Shown piece by piece: positions 12,052-21,935 of a stretch of 25,819 nt of DNA. Position 1 is the first letter of the stretch; every line of letters begins with the position of its first letter. The position numbers and the translations under genes are program-made. The notes below the pieces were generated by a model. That model saw nothing but the letters and a program-made list of their open reading frames with translations, was not told where the DNA came from and did no database searches. Location: assembly GCA_025201705.1 (NCBI GenBank), contig MU617038.1:1-25819 (forward strand), read 5' to 3'. This stretch comes from Dissophora ornata. Taxonomy: Eukaryota; Mortierellomycota; Mortierellomycetes; Mortierellales; Mortierellaceae.

Positions 12052-13059
12052 GTGTCCATAATGGTTCCTCCTATCTTAAAATTTCCGGAAGATGATCCTG
12101 AAATGCACTACGCTGAGCTGGACTGCATCACTACACTGTCAAATCGACAATGTGCAGATCTGGACATTTCCGCGAGGTTTTCTTCACTTCCTGAACAGAC
12201 AGTAACCCCCCCTTCGTTTTTATTTGCAAAGCCCAAGAGTCCACACTTCAGCCTCTCATTCAACGCGACAGCCAAAATTCTCTGATATCGTGCCTCAATG
12301 GGTATTCCTATTCGATTTGATACTTTTGACGACGAGGGTAACTTGCGAATGGCCTGAAAGCGTAGATGGATGGGATTTTGTGGGCTGTTCAGGCCGCTGA
12401 CAAGGCTTTTCCATGTAAAACATACAACGCAGATCGGAGCAAGTCCTGCACAGCATCCGATTGCCCGTGCCCAGATTGCGGTCAACGGTGTCTGATCCGT
12501 TCGAGGCCCGCGGCTCTTCATCGTCAAGCTCGGCAGGGCGACCACGTCCCTGCAGGACACACTTACGCAGATCTGCCAGATTACAGGCTCCGACAGGCCC
12601 AGCCAGAAGGCGATGGCGACTCGACAATTTTTCAGAGAGGCAGCGACGGGTTGAGTGGTGCAGATAGTGATATGCACATCGGTAGCAGCAGCAGTAGCGA
12701 TGATATAGTTGGTGTGGGTAGTAGACCCAGAACTCCCGTGTTCAGTGGACAAGCTCTGGTGGAGACTTTGTCGACTACTTCTTTTCCTTCGCCACTGCAT
12801 GAGAGACTGTTGCTTCCGGGAAGATCAACTGCCGATGTGGAGATTAGATATGATGGATGGGGAGATCGAGAGCTTTTTGATTACGTGGGCCAAGGGGAGG
12901 GCCCAGCGCGGGGCAGCGGCAGCGGGTCACATACACGGATTCAAGAGTGGGCTGTTCAGATGGAAGGGCGGGATTATTACCACGACAGTGAAGAGGCGTC
13001 GGTGCGATTTCAGCACGGTCGTTGGTCGGAGAGGCTGTAGCCAAGGAAACCAAAAATAA
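12052..13059 (+). pseudogene. Interrupted coding-like region, either a decayed gene or an unresolved multi-exon gene
   Basis: One plus-strand frame is protein-like for ~600 nt but has in-frame stops at 12283 (TGA), 12355 (TGA), 12493 (TGA), 12652 (TGA) and 12706 (TAG). Between them it reads, for example, ILKFPEDDPEMHYAELDC, GIPIRFDTFDDEGNLRMA and RLFIVKLGRATTSLQDTLTQ, with GC-ending codons typical of genes here. Three of the TGA stops sit where an arginine CGA would read naturally (IL*YRAS, RMA*KRRW, NGV*SVRGP). A GT-AG intron at 12650-12708 would remove the last two stops. It would shift into a second frame open to a TAG at 13038-13040, with an acidic tail (TSFPSPLHERLLLPG, EIRYDGWGDRELFDYVG). 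No family is recognised. The 230-residue antisense open frame here is probably a shadow. Confidence 0.35.
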
Positions 13060-13545
13060 ATGTGCGTATGTGTGTGTGGCCGGGATAGTTTATGCGGCGG
13101 AGCCTGAGCCTGTGAGATTGGCCGAGTGCGGGCAAGCCTGTTTGAGTTCAGCCCCACCAGAGAGCAGAGAGAGAGCGCGAGAGGGACTGTGGTCGACTCT
13201 GCGGCAGGGCTGCAGCGGGAGAGGGCCAAGTGCCAAGGCGGCGTGGGCGAGAGAGATGCGGTGGCGTCTGTTCAGAGAAGACTGCGCGGCGATCATCAAG
13301 GCGTAACATGCGATCGGACGCATTAGTCTCTGCACGACAGCTACACGCACGCAGCCGAGCTTTAACTCGATAAGGTTCGTCGCGCTTCTTTCTTCTGTTC
13401 CTCGTCTTCCATTCCACTCTTCTTTTCTCCGTCCTCGCCATCATCCCTGTCATCAATCCCTGCGCCATCCATCTCCTCATCCCCCCCATTCGCCATCGCC
13501 TCCATCCCCGTACATCCCCTGCCCCCATCCGCACACGCAGACCGA
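13060..13545 (+). promoter_or_regulatory. Promoter and CT-rich leader of the ABCA gene
   Basis: About 490 bp without a supported gene. It contains a purine-rich AGAGAGAGCGCGAGAG stretch near 13165-13185. The last ~170 bp are strongly pyrimidine-rich (runs such as CATCCCCCCCATTC), ending in ACCGAATGCC at the transporter start. The longer minus-strand open frames here are mirror images of the pyrimidine-rich leader. Confidence 0.45.
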
Positions 13546-16500
13546 ATGCCTTCCGTCTCGGGTGAACCCCTCACCGCCCAGGACCAGCGCATCCTGTCCG
13601 AGGACCCGGATAAGCCTATTGCCGCCATGCACGCCAGCCCAGCGCTCGACTTCTCGTACCAGAATGGGTTCGTCATCGGCTTTCGCCAGCTCTGGACTAT
13701 GCTCAAGCGCAACACCATCCTCCAGGTACGCTCTTTCCCCTCTCTCGCGCGCACTCGTCCGCCGCAGGCTGCGCCGCCACCAACAACTAACTCCAGCTTG
13801 CTCTCTACTGACCACACTACAGATCCGTTTCAGGAGATCGACCTTTGCCCAGACCCTGCTTGGCCCCATCCTGTTCCTTTTCCTCCTCTGGCTCCTCCAG
13901 AAGGCGGACACCTCGCGCCAGCTCAAATCGAACTACCATCCCGTGCCATGGGTGTTACCCGGCATTGACAACTGTCAGGTACCGTGCCTTTATTGCTCCC
14001 CTTACATCATCTGGGCTGTGGCTGTGCATGCTGCCCCCACAACCTGTCGTCATCCCCACTCGTCCCTGTTCATGCTGATACTCACCCACACTCTGCCCTC
14101 TTATTTTCCAGGGCCGCACTCCCAAGAGCCCTTGCATCAACATCATGTTTACCCCGGACACCGCCGAGATCCGCCAAATCCTCACCACCGTCAACACTGT
14201 CAACCAGGCCCGCGAGCCATCCGTCAACCTGGGCTTTGAGGCGGCCATGACCGCCTCCGATCTCAAAAGCCGTCCTACCTCGACCCTGGGGATGGTACCT
14301 GTACCTGACAGTCAGTTCATCTACAATTACACGTTGCAGAACCCCAACACAACGCGCTTCGGCATCGAGTTCTCCATTGTCCCTGGCCCGCCCAAGAATT
14401 ATGTCTACCAGACCTGGTTCAACTTCACAAATGCAGCCAACAGCACTGACCCTTTTGGTGACTCTCTGCTCTCCTTCACCAGAGCAATCGACGAGGCGAT
14501 CCTCCAGGTTGCAGAAGGCAGCTCTGCCAGTCTTTTCACGACTCTCAAGGACTTCCCGTTAGTGCCACCCTCACTCGCCAGCGATGAAGTTGTGTCGGGC
14601 CTCGGAGCCATGTTCTTTTTCTGCTCCATGATGGTCATCTTCATCTGTGTGCTCAACCAGATCGTCACTGAGAAGGAACTCCATCTGCGTCACAGCATGC
14701 AAATGATGGGCCTCAAGACGATCGTCTACTGGTTCTCGTGGTGGCTGTCAAACGCGCTCTTGGTCCTGATTAGTGCAGTCGTAATCTGTGTGTTCGGCAT
14801 CGCCTTTGGCTTCACAATCTTCAAGAACAGCAACTTTTTGGCCCTCCTGATCACCTTCTTCCTCTTTGGCCTAGCCATGGTGACGATGGCGTTCTGGATC
14901 ACAACCATGGTCAAGTCTAGCAGGACCGCCATTTTGATCGGTATCTTCCTCTTCATTATCGGACTCCTCTTTGAGAGCATGGTCTTCTCCAACAGCTATG
15001 TCGGCTATATTTGGTATGACTCTGGCACGTCCGTCGTGGCAAAGTACGTCCTTATGTTCATCCCCTTCTTCAACTTTGGCAAGATATTCCTCGACATGTC
15101 CCTCTTTGCGTCCGGTCGACTCGATGATCTCACAGAGACTTATATCCCCGGCCCTGGCTTCAACTGGGGCGATCTTTACAACCCGGTGCCTACATCATTT
15201 ACGCCTACATACAATGCTGCCATGACTCGCCACCCGGATGTGCCTGCGCCCATCCAGTCTTGGTACTTTATGATGATGAATATCGGTGTTTTTGCGATCC
15301 TCACCCTGTATTTCGATCAGGTCGTCGCAGACGACTACGGCAACAAGCGCCACCTATTGTTCTTCCTAGATCCCTCATTCTATGGCTGGCATATCCGTAA
15401 GAAGTTGACACCTCGCGAGTGGATCGCTGCTCAGGAGGCTAACAAGGCTAAGAGAGATGCGCGAATGAAAAAGTGGAGCAGAGGCCGAACGGACATACCC
15501 GTAGAGGATGAAGATGACGAGGATGTCCGGATCGAAACACAGATGGCTTTGGACGCAGACTTTGAGACGCAGGCCCGGATCTGTAACTTGCAAAAAGTCT
15601 TCCAAGAGTCGTCGTTCAGGAAAAGCCCCTTAGACAAAATCGCAGTCAAAGACTTGTGTTTGACGCTGCAGGAAGGAAAACTCTTGGCTTTGCTTGGACA
15701 GAACGGTGCCGGAAAATCAACGACAATGAACATGCTATCTGGATTGACAAAGTCGACAGGCGGTGACGCCCTGTTCTATGGGCTGTCTATGAACTCTAAC
15801 ATGGCCGAGATTCGATCGATGATGGGCGTCTGCCCACAGCATGATATCCTGTTTGGGGACCTGACAGCGGAGGAGCACATCCAACTGTATGCGGGACTTA
15901 AGAATGTGCCCAAGCACGACATTCCTAGGTTGACAGAGGAGCGCCTGAAGGCGGTGAGACTCTGGAATGTCAAGGACAGGCTCTCGCATACGTACTCTGG
16001 AGGCATGAAGAGGCGCTTATCCATGGTTATCTCCACTCTTGGAGACCCCAAGATTATCTTTTTGGACGAGCCGACTACTGGTAACAAAAGAATATCTTTC
16101 TCACTCAAAGCATTCGCGTTGTCTTCACAGAGGCGCGCTCATTGTTCAAATCACTGTATTCTGATCCAATCACTCTTCGCCCTATCAATGCGACCTCTTT
16201 CTCTTTTATAGGAATGGACCCAACCAACCGTCGCCACGTGTGGTCATTCATTGAGAAATTTAAGCAGGGACGCATTATTATCTTGACCACGCACTCGATG
16301 GAGGAAGCAGACATTCTCGGCGATCGCATTTGTGTCATGGCTCATGGACGACTTCGCGCTATCGGCAACTCGGTCCATCTGAAGAACAAGTTTGGAGCTG
16401 GCTACCGTATCTCATTGGTAACCGACCCTGCCAATACTGAGCTTGTCAAGTCGTTGATCGAGTCCAAGGTTCCAGGTTGCATCCTCAAGGATGATTCCGC

Positions 16501-16912
16501 AGGCGCATTACTCTACCAGTTTCCACCAACGTCAATGGGCAGCATTCCTCGATTGGTTCAGTGGCTGGAGGGTGTCGATGGTGGATCAAAGGGCACTCCC
16601 CTTAACAGGAGCGCTCAGGGCTCCAACGCCAACAGCGGCCGCAACACTCCGCTTCCAATGGCCAATAGCACGAACGATCTTCCTTCAGGAGCAAGCGCTA
16701 CTACAGTCGGCCCTGATCTCAATAGTATCGAGAACACACAGGCGTTGATCCATGGCTATGGAATCTCTCAGACGTCGCTGGAGGAAGTCTTCTTGAAGCT
16801 TATCAGAGATGCGAACCCGGAGGGATACCAGGGTTACGAGGTTAGCAAGAAGCCGCAAGATGATAAACAAGATCCAGTGTCGACTCTCAGAAACAGAGGC
16901 ACCGGTCGCTAA
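13546..16912 (+). CDS. Half-size ABC transporter, subfamily A (one TMD + one NBD), four exons
   Basis: Exons 13546-13725, 13823-13978, 14112-16080, 16212-16912 total 3006 nt (1001 aa), in phase. TM1 (about 70-86, LLGPILFLFLLWLL) is followed by a large extracytosolic loop (about 87-270) with N-glycosylation sequons. A cluster of hydrophobic spans follows (about 274-296, 314-343, 354-379, 384-404, 421-438, and one near 520). The ABCA-typical segment EKELHLRHSMQMMGL is present. The nucleotide-binding domain is complete: Walker A GQNGAGKST at 641-649, Q-loop VCPQHD, signature YSGGMKRRLSM at 740, Walker B IIFLDEP with D764/E765, D-loop GMDPTNRR, and H-loop H796. The third intron falls between Walker B and the D-loop. 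ABCA proteins typically move lipids or sterols; the substrate here is unknown. One TMD plus one NBD implies it works as a dimer. Its last ~450 bp are the part repeated downstream. Confidence 0.93.
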
Positions 16913-17578
16913 GCTGCATGTGGGTATCAAAGAAAAATATCTGCAGCATCCTATACCATATCACTCATCACACAATTAAAAGCGCACAATGCACACACAT
17001 GCATATTAAATCTGAACAAGCCATCACCGCATATTATACACACTTCGGAGTACAGTACGTGGAGAGAAGAGGTTGTGCATATAATCCACGTGCATACCAA
17101 GGATGGGTTACACTTGCGCCCACCAGGTGAATGTTTTGTGCGCCCCACAGGTGGACTACATACTGTACAAAAAATATACCGAACAATCCAGGCTCTTGTT
17201 GTCCCTATGCCCTGTTTTACACAGAGATGGAGATCGGAATATGGGACCTGCGAGCCGATCAGGACCAAATTTTATGTTCTAAATCTGGCATTTGACATTT
17301 TTGGTTCCATTCGGGCTGACCCCTGTACGACAATGGCGCGCTCTGTTTATCGTAGACAAGCACGACCAAGTGTTTACAAGATCTTACGGCTCTGGATAAA
17401 ATGAACCTCGGCTTATTCATCACGAATGTAACTGTCTACGACTCGGTGTTTATTTAACCGTTAAGCAACAACATTGTCAAAAATAAGTGTTGGTATAACC
17501 ATCGCAGCCGGGTATTCGTTTACGTTCCTCCGTGATCGACGCGCTCAGCGCGTAAAAACAAACGGCCAACCCTGAATA

Positions 17579-17631
17579 ACAAACCCTTGCATTAAACTAC
17601 TTCAATTTCAATTATTTACATATTGCAGGTT
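17579..17631 (+). promoter_or_regulatory. 53-bp invariant upstream block, copy 1
   Basis: From ACAAACCCTTGCATTAAAC to TTTACATATTGCAGGTT, identical base for base at 21611-21663 and 25297-25349, while sequences on either side differ. It ends 273-282 bp before each lipase ATG and upstream of the TATA box. It probably binds a regulator. The end resembles a splice acceptor (ATATTGCAG|GTT), so an exon of an unseen transcript is an alternative. Confidence 0.45.
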
Positions 17632-17814
17632 ACCAATGGTCAAGCGACTTCGCCAGCCTGGTAGAAAGAGAGGGATTTGCCTGAAAATAACTAGAGCCAA
17701 AGTTCACAGTGATATGTCCTCAAGACAACCGCGTATTTCAGATTTGTCATGGCACGCTCCACAGTCGCTCCACAGTCGCGCCAGCCTTGACTACCTAGCA
17801 GTTCTTTAGACTTG

Positions 17815-17822
17815 TATAAATA
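17815..17822 (+). promoter_or_regulatory. TATA box of lipase copy 1
   Basis: TATAAATA, about 90 bp upstream of the ATG, conserved in sequence and spacing in all three units. Confidence 0.7.
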
Positions 17823-17912
17823 GGGGTAGGGTATCCAGCCTCCAATGTGGTCTCCACCTTCCATCACAGCCTCTATCCCAATCCCACACTCGAAAAAAAC
17901 CCTTCGTCTATC

Positions 17913-19391
17913 ATGCGATTCCTCAAAACTCTTTCCTCCGGCGCCATCGCGTTGGTGACCCTGACCTCGTTCGTCGTCAAGGCTTTTCCTGTTTCCCCTG
18001 CTACCGAAGGCACGCAGCTGAGCAAGAGAAGCACCTCCGGTTGGAATGACTGGAGTTGCACGCCATCAAGCGCCCACCCAAAAGCCTTGATCCTCGTCCA
18101 CGGATTGTTGGCGAATGCCGAAGACAACTGGCTTTACATGGCTCCTCGGTTTAAGGCCAAGGGGTATTGCGTCTTTGGCCTGACCTATGGCCAACTGAGC
18201 AACGGGTCTTTCCTCGGTGCTCTTGACAAAATGGAGAACGGCGCCCAGGAGCTCTCGGACTTTGTGGACAAGGTCCTGGCTGCGACGAACACGACTCAGG
18301 TTGATATATTTGGTCATTCTGAGGTACGCATAAGATGTTGTTTCTGTTCGTTGTCTTTATAGCTCTATGGCGTGGACAGAGAACAAGCCAAGTAATGATG
18401 GTCATGATTGTTTTCGGGTCCTGTGTGTGGGGGTTTTTAGGGGTCGCTGATGCCTCGCTATTATTTGCGATTCCTGAATGGCGGTGCCAAAGTTCGTAAG
18501 TGCTCCGTTTTCCTTAGTCGCTTTCTTTCGATAACCCTAAAAGCGCGTCCTTTGGTTCAAATATACTGATGCTGTTTTTGTTTTACTTTTTTTTGCAACA
18601 GACAAATTCGCAACTATCGGTTCGATCCAGTACGGAACGACCCTTGATGGCGTGATAAAGCTTGCGGAGTCCGTGGGACTCTACGACCCTGTGAAAAAGG
18701 TATACTGGCGCAAAAGGATCGACATGGCGTAAGGCAAAGAAATACTCTTGGCTTCTCTTAGTCCTCACTGTCTAATACTTTTCTTACTTCCTATTCCACT
18801 AAAAAAACACACACAAACAAGATCCTTGAACCGGTCTGCCTTTCGTGCTTCCAGTTGCTCCAGAACAGCACCTTCCTCCAGAAACTGAATGCCGGCGGCG
18901 ACACTGTCCCAGGTGTCCAATACCTGATGATCGGCTCCAAGTGAGTAGTAACAACAGTAGTTTGTAGAAAGCGTTTTATTGTCATTATTACTTTGTTCGT
19001 CTTCAAGAGACTAAGATACTCCTTCTCCTCCTTTTCGCGCTTGCTTTTTCTTCTCCTTTTCCAACACCAAAGGTATGACGAGATTGTTACACCGTACACC
19101 ACCGGGTTCCTTCGTGACAACAACCCGAACGTGAAGAACCAGGTTCTGCAAGACTGGTGCCCCTTTGATAAATCGGGACATATCCTCCAAATGTTTGATC
19201 GTAAGTCATTTATTTTTGCCCATCCCTTATACATCATACATGCATGTCGTCCTTCCGAACTAGTTTTCTAACTCGATGGGGGGTTTAATCTACTCGATTT
19301 GACACGTTTAGCCATCACTTTCTACGGCGCCCACGCCTTCTTCACGCCTGATGCCGACCAAACTATCAACTGTCTCGATCTCCTGCACTAA
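17913..19391 (+). CDS. Secreted class-2 (EstA-type) lipase, copy 1, six exons
   Basis: Alpha/beta-hydrolase likely to hydrolyse triacylglycerols or other esters outside the cell. Exons 17913-18323, 18441-18495, 18602-18699, 18822-18940, 19073-19200, 19312-19391 give 891 nt (296 aa), all phases closed. A signal peptide (about 1-24, MRFLKTLSSGAIALVTLTSF) is followed by a short propeptide ending LSKR (38-39), a Kex2-type site. The oxyanion HG is in LVHGLLANA (63-64). YCVFGLTYG is typical of the class-2 lipase family. The nucleophile is S136 in GHSEG, with the codons split by intron 1. The probable acid is D230 (SKYDEIVTPY) and the probable histidine is H264 (SGHILQMFDP). Cysteines at 49, 86 and others may form disulfides. 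The start is set by the signal peptide and by conservation of MRFL in all three copies. TATA box and AATAAA are both in place. Confidence 0.9.
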
Positions 19392-19515
19392 GGAGGCCTC
19401 CAACGGTCCATAATCTCCTTTCACTATTTAGTGTTAATCGCGAAGACACTTTTTTCTATGTCCTTAGTAACTGATACCGATGTCGCTCTTGCTGCCCGTT
19501 GATCGAGGAGTTATC

Positions 19516-19521
19516 AATAAA
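19516..19521 (+). terminator. Poly(A) signal of lipase copy 1
   Basis: AATAAA in TTATCAATAAAAGTATCC, about 125 nt after the stop, with the context conserved after copy 2. Confidence 0.6.
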
Positions 19522-19570
19522 AGTATCCATACTCTATGGCATTCTAAACACGTTATTTTATTTGAAAATA

Positions 19571-19845
19571 ACATTTTGACGACCAACTCGTCCTATGGAG
19601 CTCGCCGACCATTCGAGCCATTGCTCCCCACACCAACTCCCGACGCGGATAGTACTTCGGGAGATTATGAAAGGAACGTCTTTTCACACATGCGTGCAAA
19701 CTAGAGGCAAATCCATTGAAAACTGGTCGAGCTCGCCTTTGAACGACTTTGTCCTTCACTGCCGGCTCGACATTGGGTTCATCGGAGCTTGAAAAGAGGG
19801 CGAAGATGGCTTTACACGGGAATCACATAGGGGTCGTCAAAATGT
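19571..19845. mobile_element. MITE-like insertion with 14-bp terminal inverted repeats
   Basis: ACATTTTGACGACC at 19571-19584 is matched by its exact reverse complement at 19832-19845, bounding 275 bp with no transposase. The equivalent place downstream of lipase copy 2 (near 23583-23610) lacks the segment. Both flanks start with CACGT followed by AT-rich sequence (19549-19553 and 19846-19850), and the unit-2 site has a single CACGT plus AT-run. This suggests a duplicated target or excision/insertion, although no clean adjacent target-site duplication is visible. Confidence 0.6.
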
Positions 19846-20456
19846 CACGTCCATTATATTTTTATTTTTTTGGCCCAAGAATGAATAAAAAAACATAAAA
19901 AAAGTGGTTGCGCTTTCTGAGTCGATTCAAGCTCTTGAGGAGCCACAGGGGGCCTTGGAGGTTCGTGCCTCGGAATAGAGGTGCTATCCCGACAGGATTG
20001 CGCACGCATCGAGTTCCTTCCAGATACTTGACGTGCCACCTGAATTATGGTTGTTTAAATACGTGATTATAGCGTACGTGGCATGTGCGATTGTTAGCAG
20101 AATATAAAAGCTAGCAAGACTGGGATTACAAGATCCATTGTGCTTTGCTGTACGTGGCTACCAAGGCCTCTACAAAATGTGTAATGACATCGGCCTTGTC
20201 CGCTTTAGAGCTCGAAAGTACTCTGGTGGGAATCACAGCGAGCTCATCAGAAGAGTTGCGCATATCGGTCATTCTTTCAAACGAATCCTAAACACTTAAT
20301 CCGTATCCGAGCTTCATTATAGAAAGAAAAACAAAAACTGCCGGTGTTTCTTTGTCAGGTGGCCCATTAGCACTAAGTTAAAATATACAACACCGTTGGT
20401 GCGATGTTTACTTGATGAACGTAGTATCCAGCATCTCTGAACCGCCGAGCCATGTA
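19846..20456. other. Unit-1 right flank; no confident gene
   Basis: AT-rich start, then sequence closely similar to 23610-24201 in unit 2. The shared part includes GGTTCGTGCCTCGGAATAGA and a short open frame around TACAAAATGTGTAATGA. In two frames this segment looks weakly protein-like in both copies (for example VATKASTKCVMTSALSALEL), but the copies have diverged with indels and no start or domain is recognisable. It ends at the junction with the truncated transporter end of unit 2. Confidence 0.4.
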
Positions 20457-20909
20457 TCAAGACCAAGGTTCCAGGTTGCATCCTCAAGGATGATTCTGCT
20501 AGCGCATTGGTTTGTCAGTTTCCGCCGACGTCAATGGGCAGAATACCTCGATTGGTTCAATGGATGGAAGGCGTCGATGGTGGATCAAAAGGCACCCTCC
20601 TTAGCAGCAGTGCTCAGAGCTCCAACACTGCCAGTGGCAGCAACACTCCGCTTCCAATAGCCAACAGCACGAGCGATCTTCCTTCAGGAGCAAGCGCTAC
20701 AACAGTCGGCCTGATTTCAATAGTGTCGAGAACACACAGGCGTTGATCCATGGCTATGGAATCTCTCAGACGTCGCTGGAGGAGGTCTTCTTGAAGCTTA
20801 TCAGAAATGCGAACCCAGAGGGATACTAGGGTTACGAGGCTAGCAAGAAGCCGCAAGATGATAAACAAGACCCCGTGTCGACTCTCAGGACTGAGGCACC
20901 GACCGCTAT
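20457..20909 (+). pseudogene. Orphan 3' fragment of the ABCA gene (unit 2)
   Basis: Matches the last ~150 codons of the intact transporter (VQWMEGVDGGSKGT, LPSGASATTVG, LIHGYGISQTSLEEVFLKL). It has no promoter, TMD or nucleotide-binding motifs. A one-base deletion (GGCCCTGAT to GGCCTGAT, about 20709) shifts the frame. A CAG to TAG change gives a stop at 20827-20829, and the ancestral stop position is no longer a stop. It is non-functional as a transporter. Confidence 0.9.
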
Positions 20910-21610
20910 GCCGCACGTGGTGCACACACATGCATATTATATAAATCTGCTGATCAAGGCATGTACCGTACCGCATATTATACACAGTGCTCTACTCCGG
21001 ATGCATGTCGCTTGATGGGAGTGATATTTCGGAGTACAGTACGTGGAGAGAAAAGGTTGTGCATATAATCCACGTGCATACCAAGGATAGGTTACACTTG
21101 CGCCCACCAAGTGAATGTTTTGTGCATCCCACCCCACAGGTGGACCATACAAAAAATACAGCGAGCAATCCAGGCTCTTGTTGTCCCTGCGCTCCCTGTT
21201 TTCCCTGTTTTACGCAGAGATGGAGGTCAGAATATGGGACCTGCGAGCTAAACAGGACCAAAGTTCCTATTCTACATCTGGTATTTAGCGCCTTTGGTTC
21301 CGTTCGGGTTGATTCCTGTTAGCCGGGGCGCGCTCTGTTTATCGCAGACAAGCACGACCAAGTGTTTACAAGATGTTGCGTGTCTGAACCAAACGAACCT
21401 CGGCTTATTCATCGCGAATACAACTGTTCACGACTCGGCGTCTGTTCAAGCTTTATTCTTGCTGAGATCCACCCGAGCTCTACTGTTGTAAACAACAACA
21501 TTGTCAAAAATAAGTGTTGGCGTAAACATCCCAGCCGGAATTTGTTTACATTCCTCCCTGGTTCACGCGGTGCATAGACCTCAGCACGTCAGAACTGCCA
21601 ACCCTGATAA

Positions 21611-21663
21611 ACAAACCCTTGCATTAAACTACTTCAATTTCAATTATTTACATATTGCAGGTT
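21611..21663 (+). promoter_or_regulatory. 53-bp invariant upstream block, copy 2
   Basis: Second identical copy, 273 bp before the ATG of lipase copy 2. Confidence 0.45.
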
Positions 21664-21834
21664 GCCATAGTTAAACAACTTCACCAACCTTGTGGAGAGA
21701 GAGTGATGTGCATGAAAATGACTCGAGCCAACGTTTACAGTGATATGTCCTCAAGGCGACCGCGTATTTCAGATTTGTCATGCCACGCTCCACAGTCGCG
21801 CCAGCTCTGACTACCTAGCAGCTCTTTAATCCTG

Positions 21835-21842
21835 TATAAATA
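21835..21842 (+). promoter_or_regulatory. TATA box of lipase copy 2
   Basis: TATAAATA, 94 bp (TATA end to ATG) upstream of the start codon, as in the other copies. Confidence 0.7.
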
Positions 21843-21935
21843 AGCCTTCGGGCATCCAACCTCCAATGTGGTCTCCACTCTCCATCGCTACCTCTGTCCC
21901 AATCCCACACTCGAAAAAAAAATCTTTCACCCATC

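Larger units (their letters stand above)
16913..17912 (+). promoter_or_regulatory. Intergenic region and promoter of lipase copy 1
   Basis: 1 kb with no supported gene. Almost all of it aligns to the same interval in units 2 and 3. It contains a conserved 7-bp inverted repeat ACGTGGA/TCCACGT (17057-17063 and 17085-17091) overlapping a CACGTG box. It also holds a 53-bp block identical in all units (17579-17631), an 11-bp direct duplication GCTCCACAGTC (17756-17766 and 17767-17777) present only in this unit, and a TATA box. Confidence 0.6.
16459..20456 (+). repeat. Tandem duplication unit 1 (ABCA 3' end + lipase + downstream flank)
   Basis: The left boundary is set by where similarity with the other units begins, inside ABCA exon 4 at the codons for IESKVPG. 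The unit includes the end of the transporter, ~1 kb of intergenic DNA, the lipase gene, and a downstream flank containing a MITE-like insertion. It is the only unit in which the transporter is complete, so it sits at the ancestral left edge. Confidence 0.85.
20910..21935 (+). promoter_or_regulatory. Intergenic region and promoter of lipase copy 2
   Basis: Paralogous to 16913-17912. It keeps the ACGTGGA/TCCACGT inverted repeat (21041-21047, 21069-21075), the 53-bp invariant block (21611-21663) and the TATA box (21835-21842), amid many substitutions and small indels. No gene is supported. Confidence 0.6.

Noticed and set aside
12283..12654. In-frame TGA codons as recoded sense codons or selenocysteine
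   Set aside because: The well-supported genes in this window use the standard code, with no TGA inside them, and no SECIS-like element was apparent. Point mutation or missed introns is simpler.
12108..12800. 230-residue open frame on the minus strand
   Set aside because: It lies antisense to plus-strand sequence with more natural amino-acid composition and codon ending, has no family resemblance and no splice context; most likely a shadow.
17844..17912. Extension of lipase copy 1 upstream of the ATG at 17913
   Set aside because: The longer frame has no in-frame ATG and would bury the signal peptide; all three copies align at MRFL, and the TATA box spacing fits the downstream ATG.
20614..20985. 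Minus-strand frames opposite the transporter fragments (also 16685-16930 and 24428-24709)
   Set aside because: They recur in all three units only because the sense strand is conserved; the sense frame matches the transporter.
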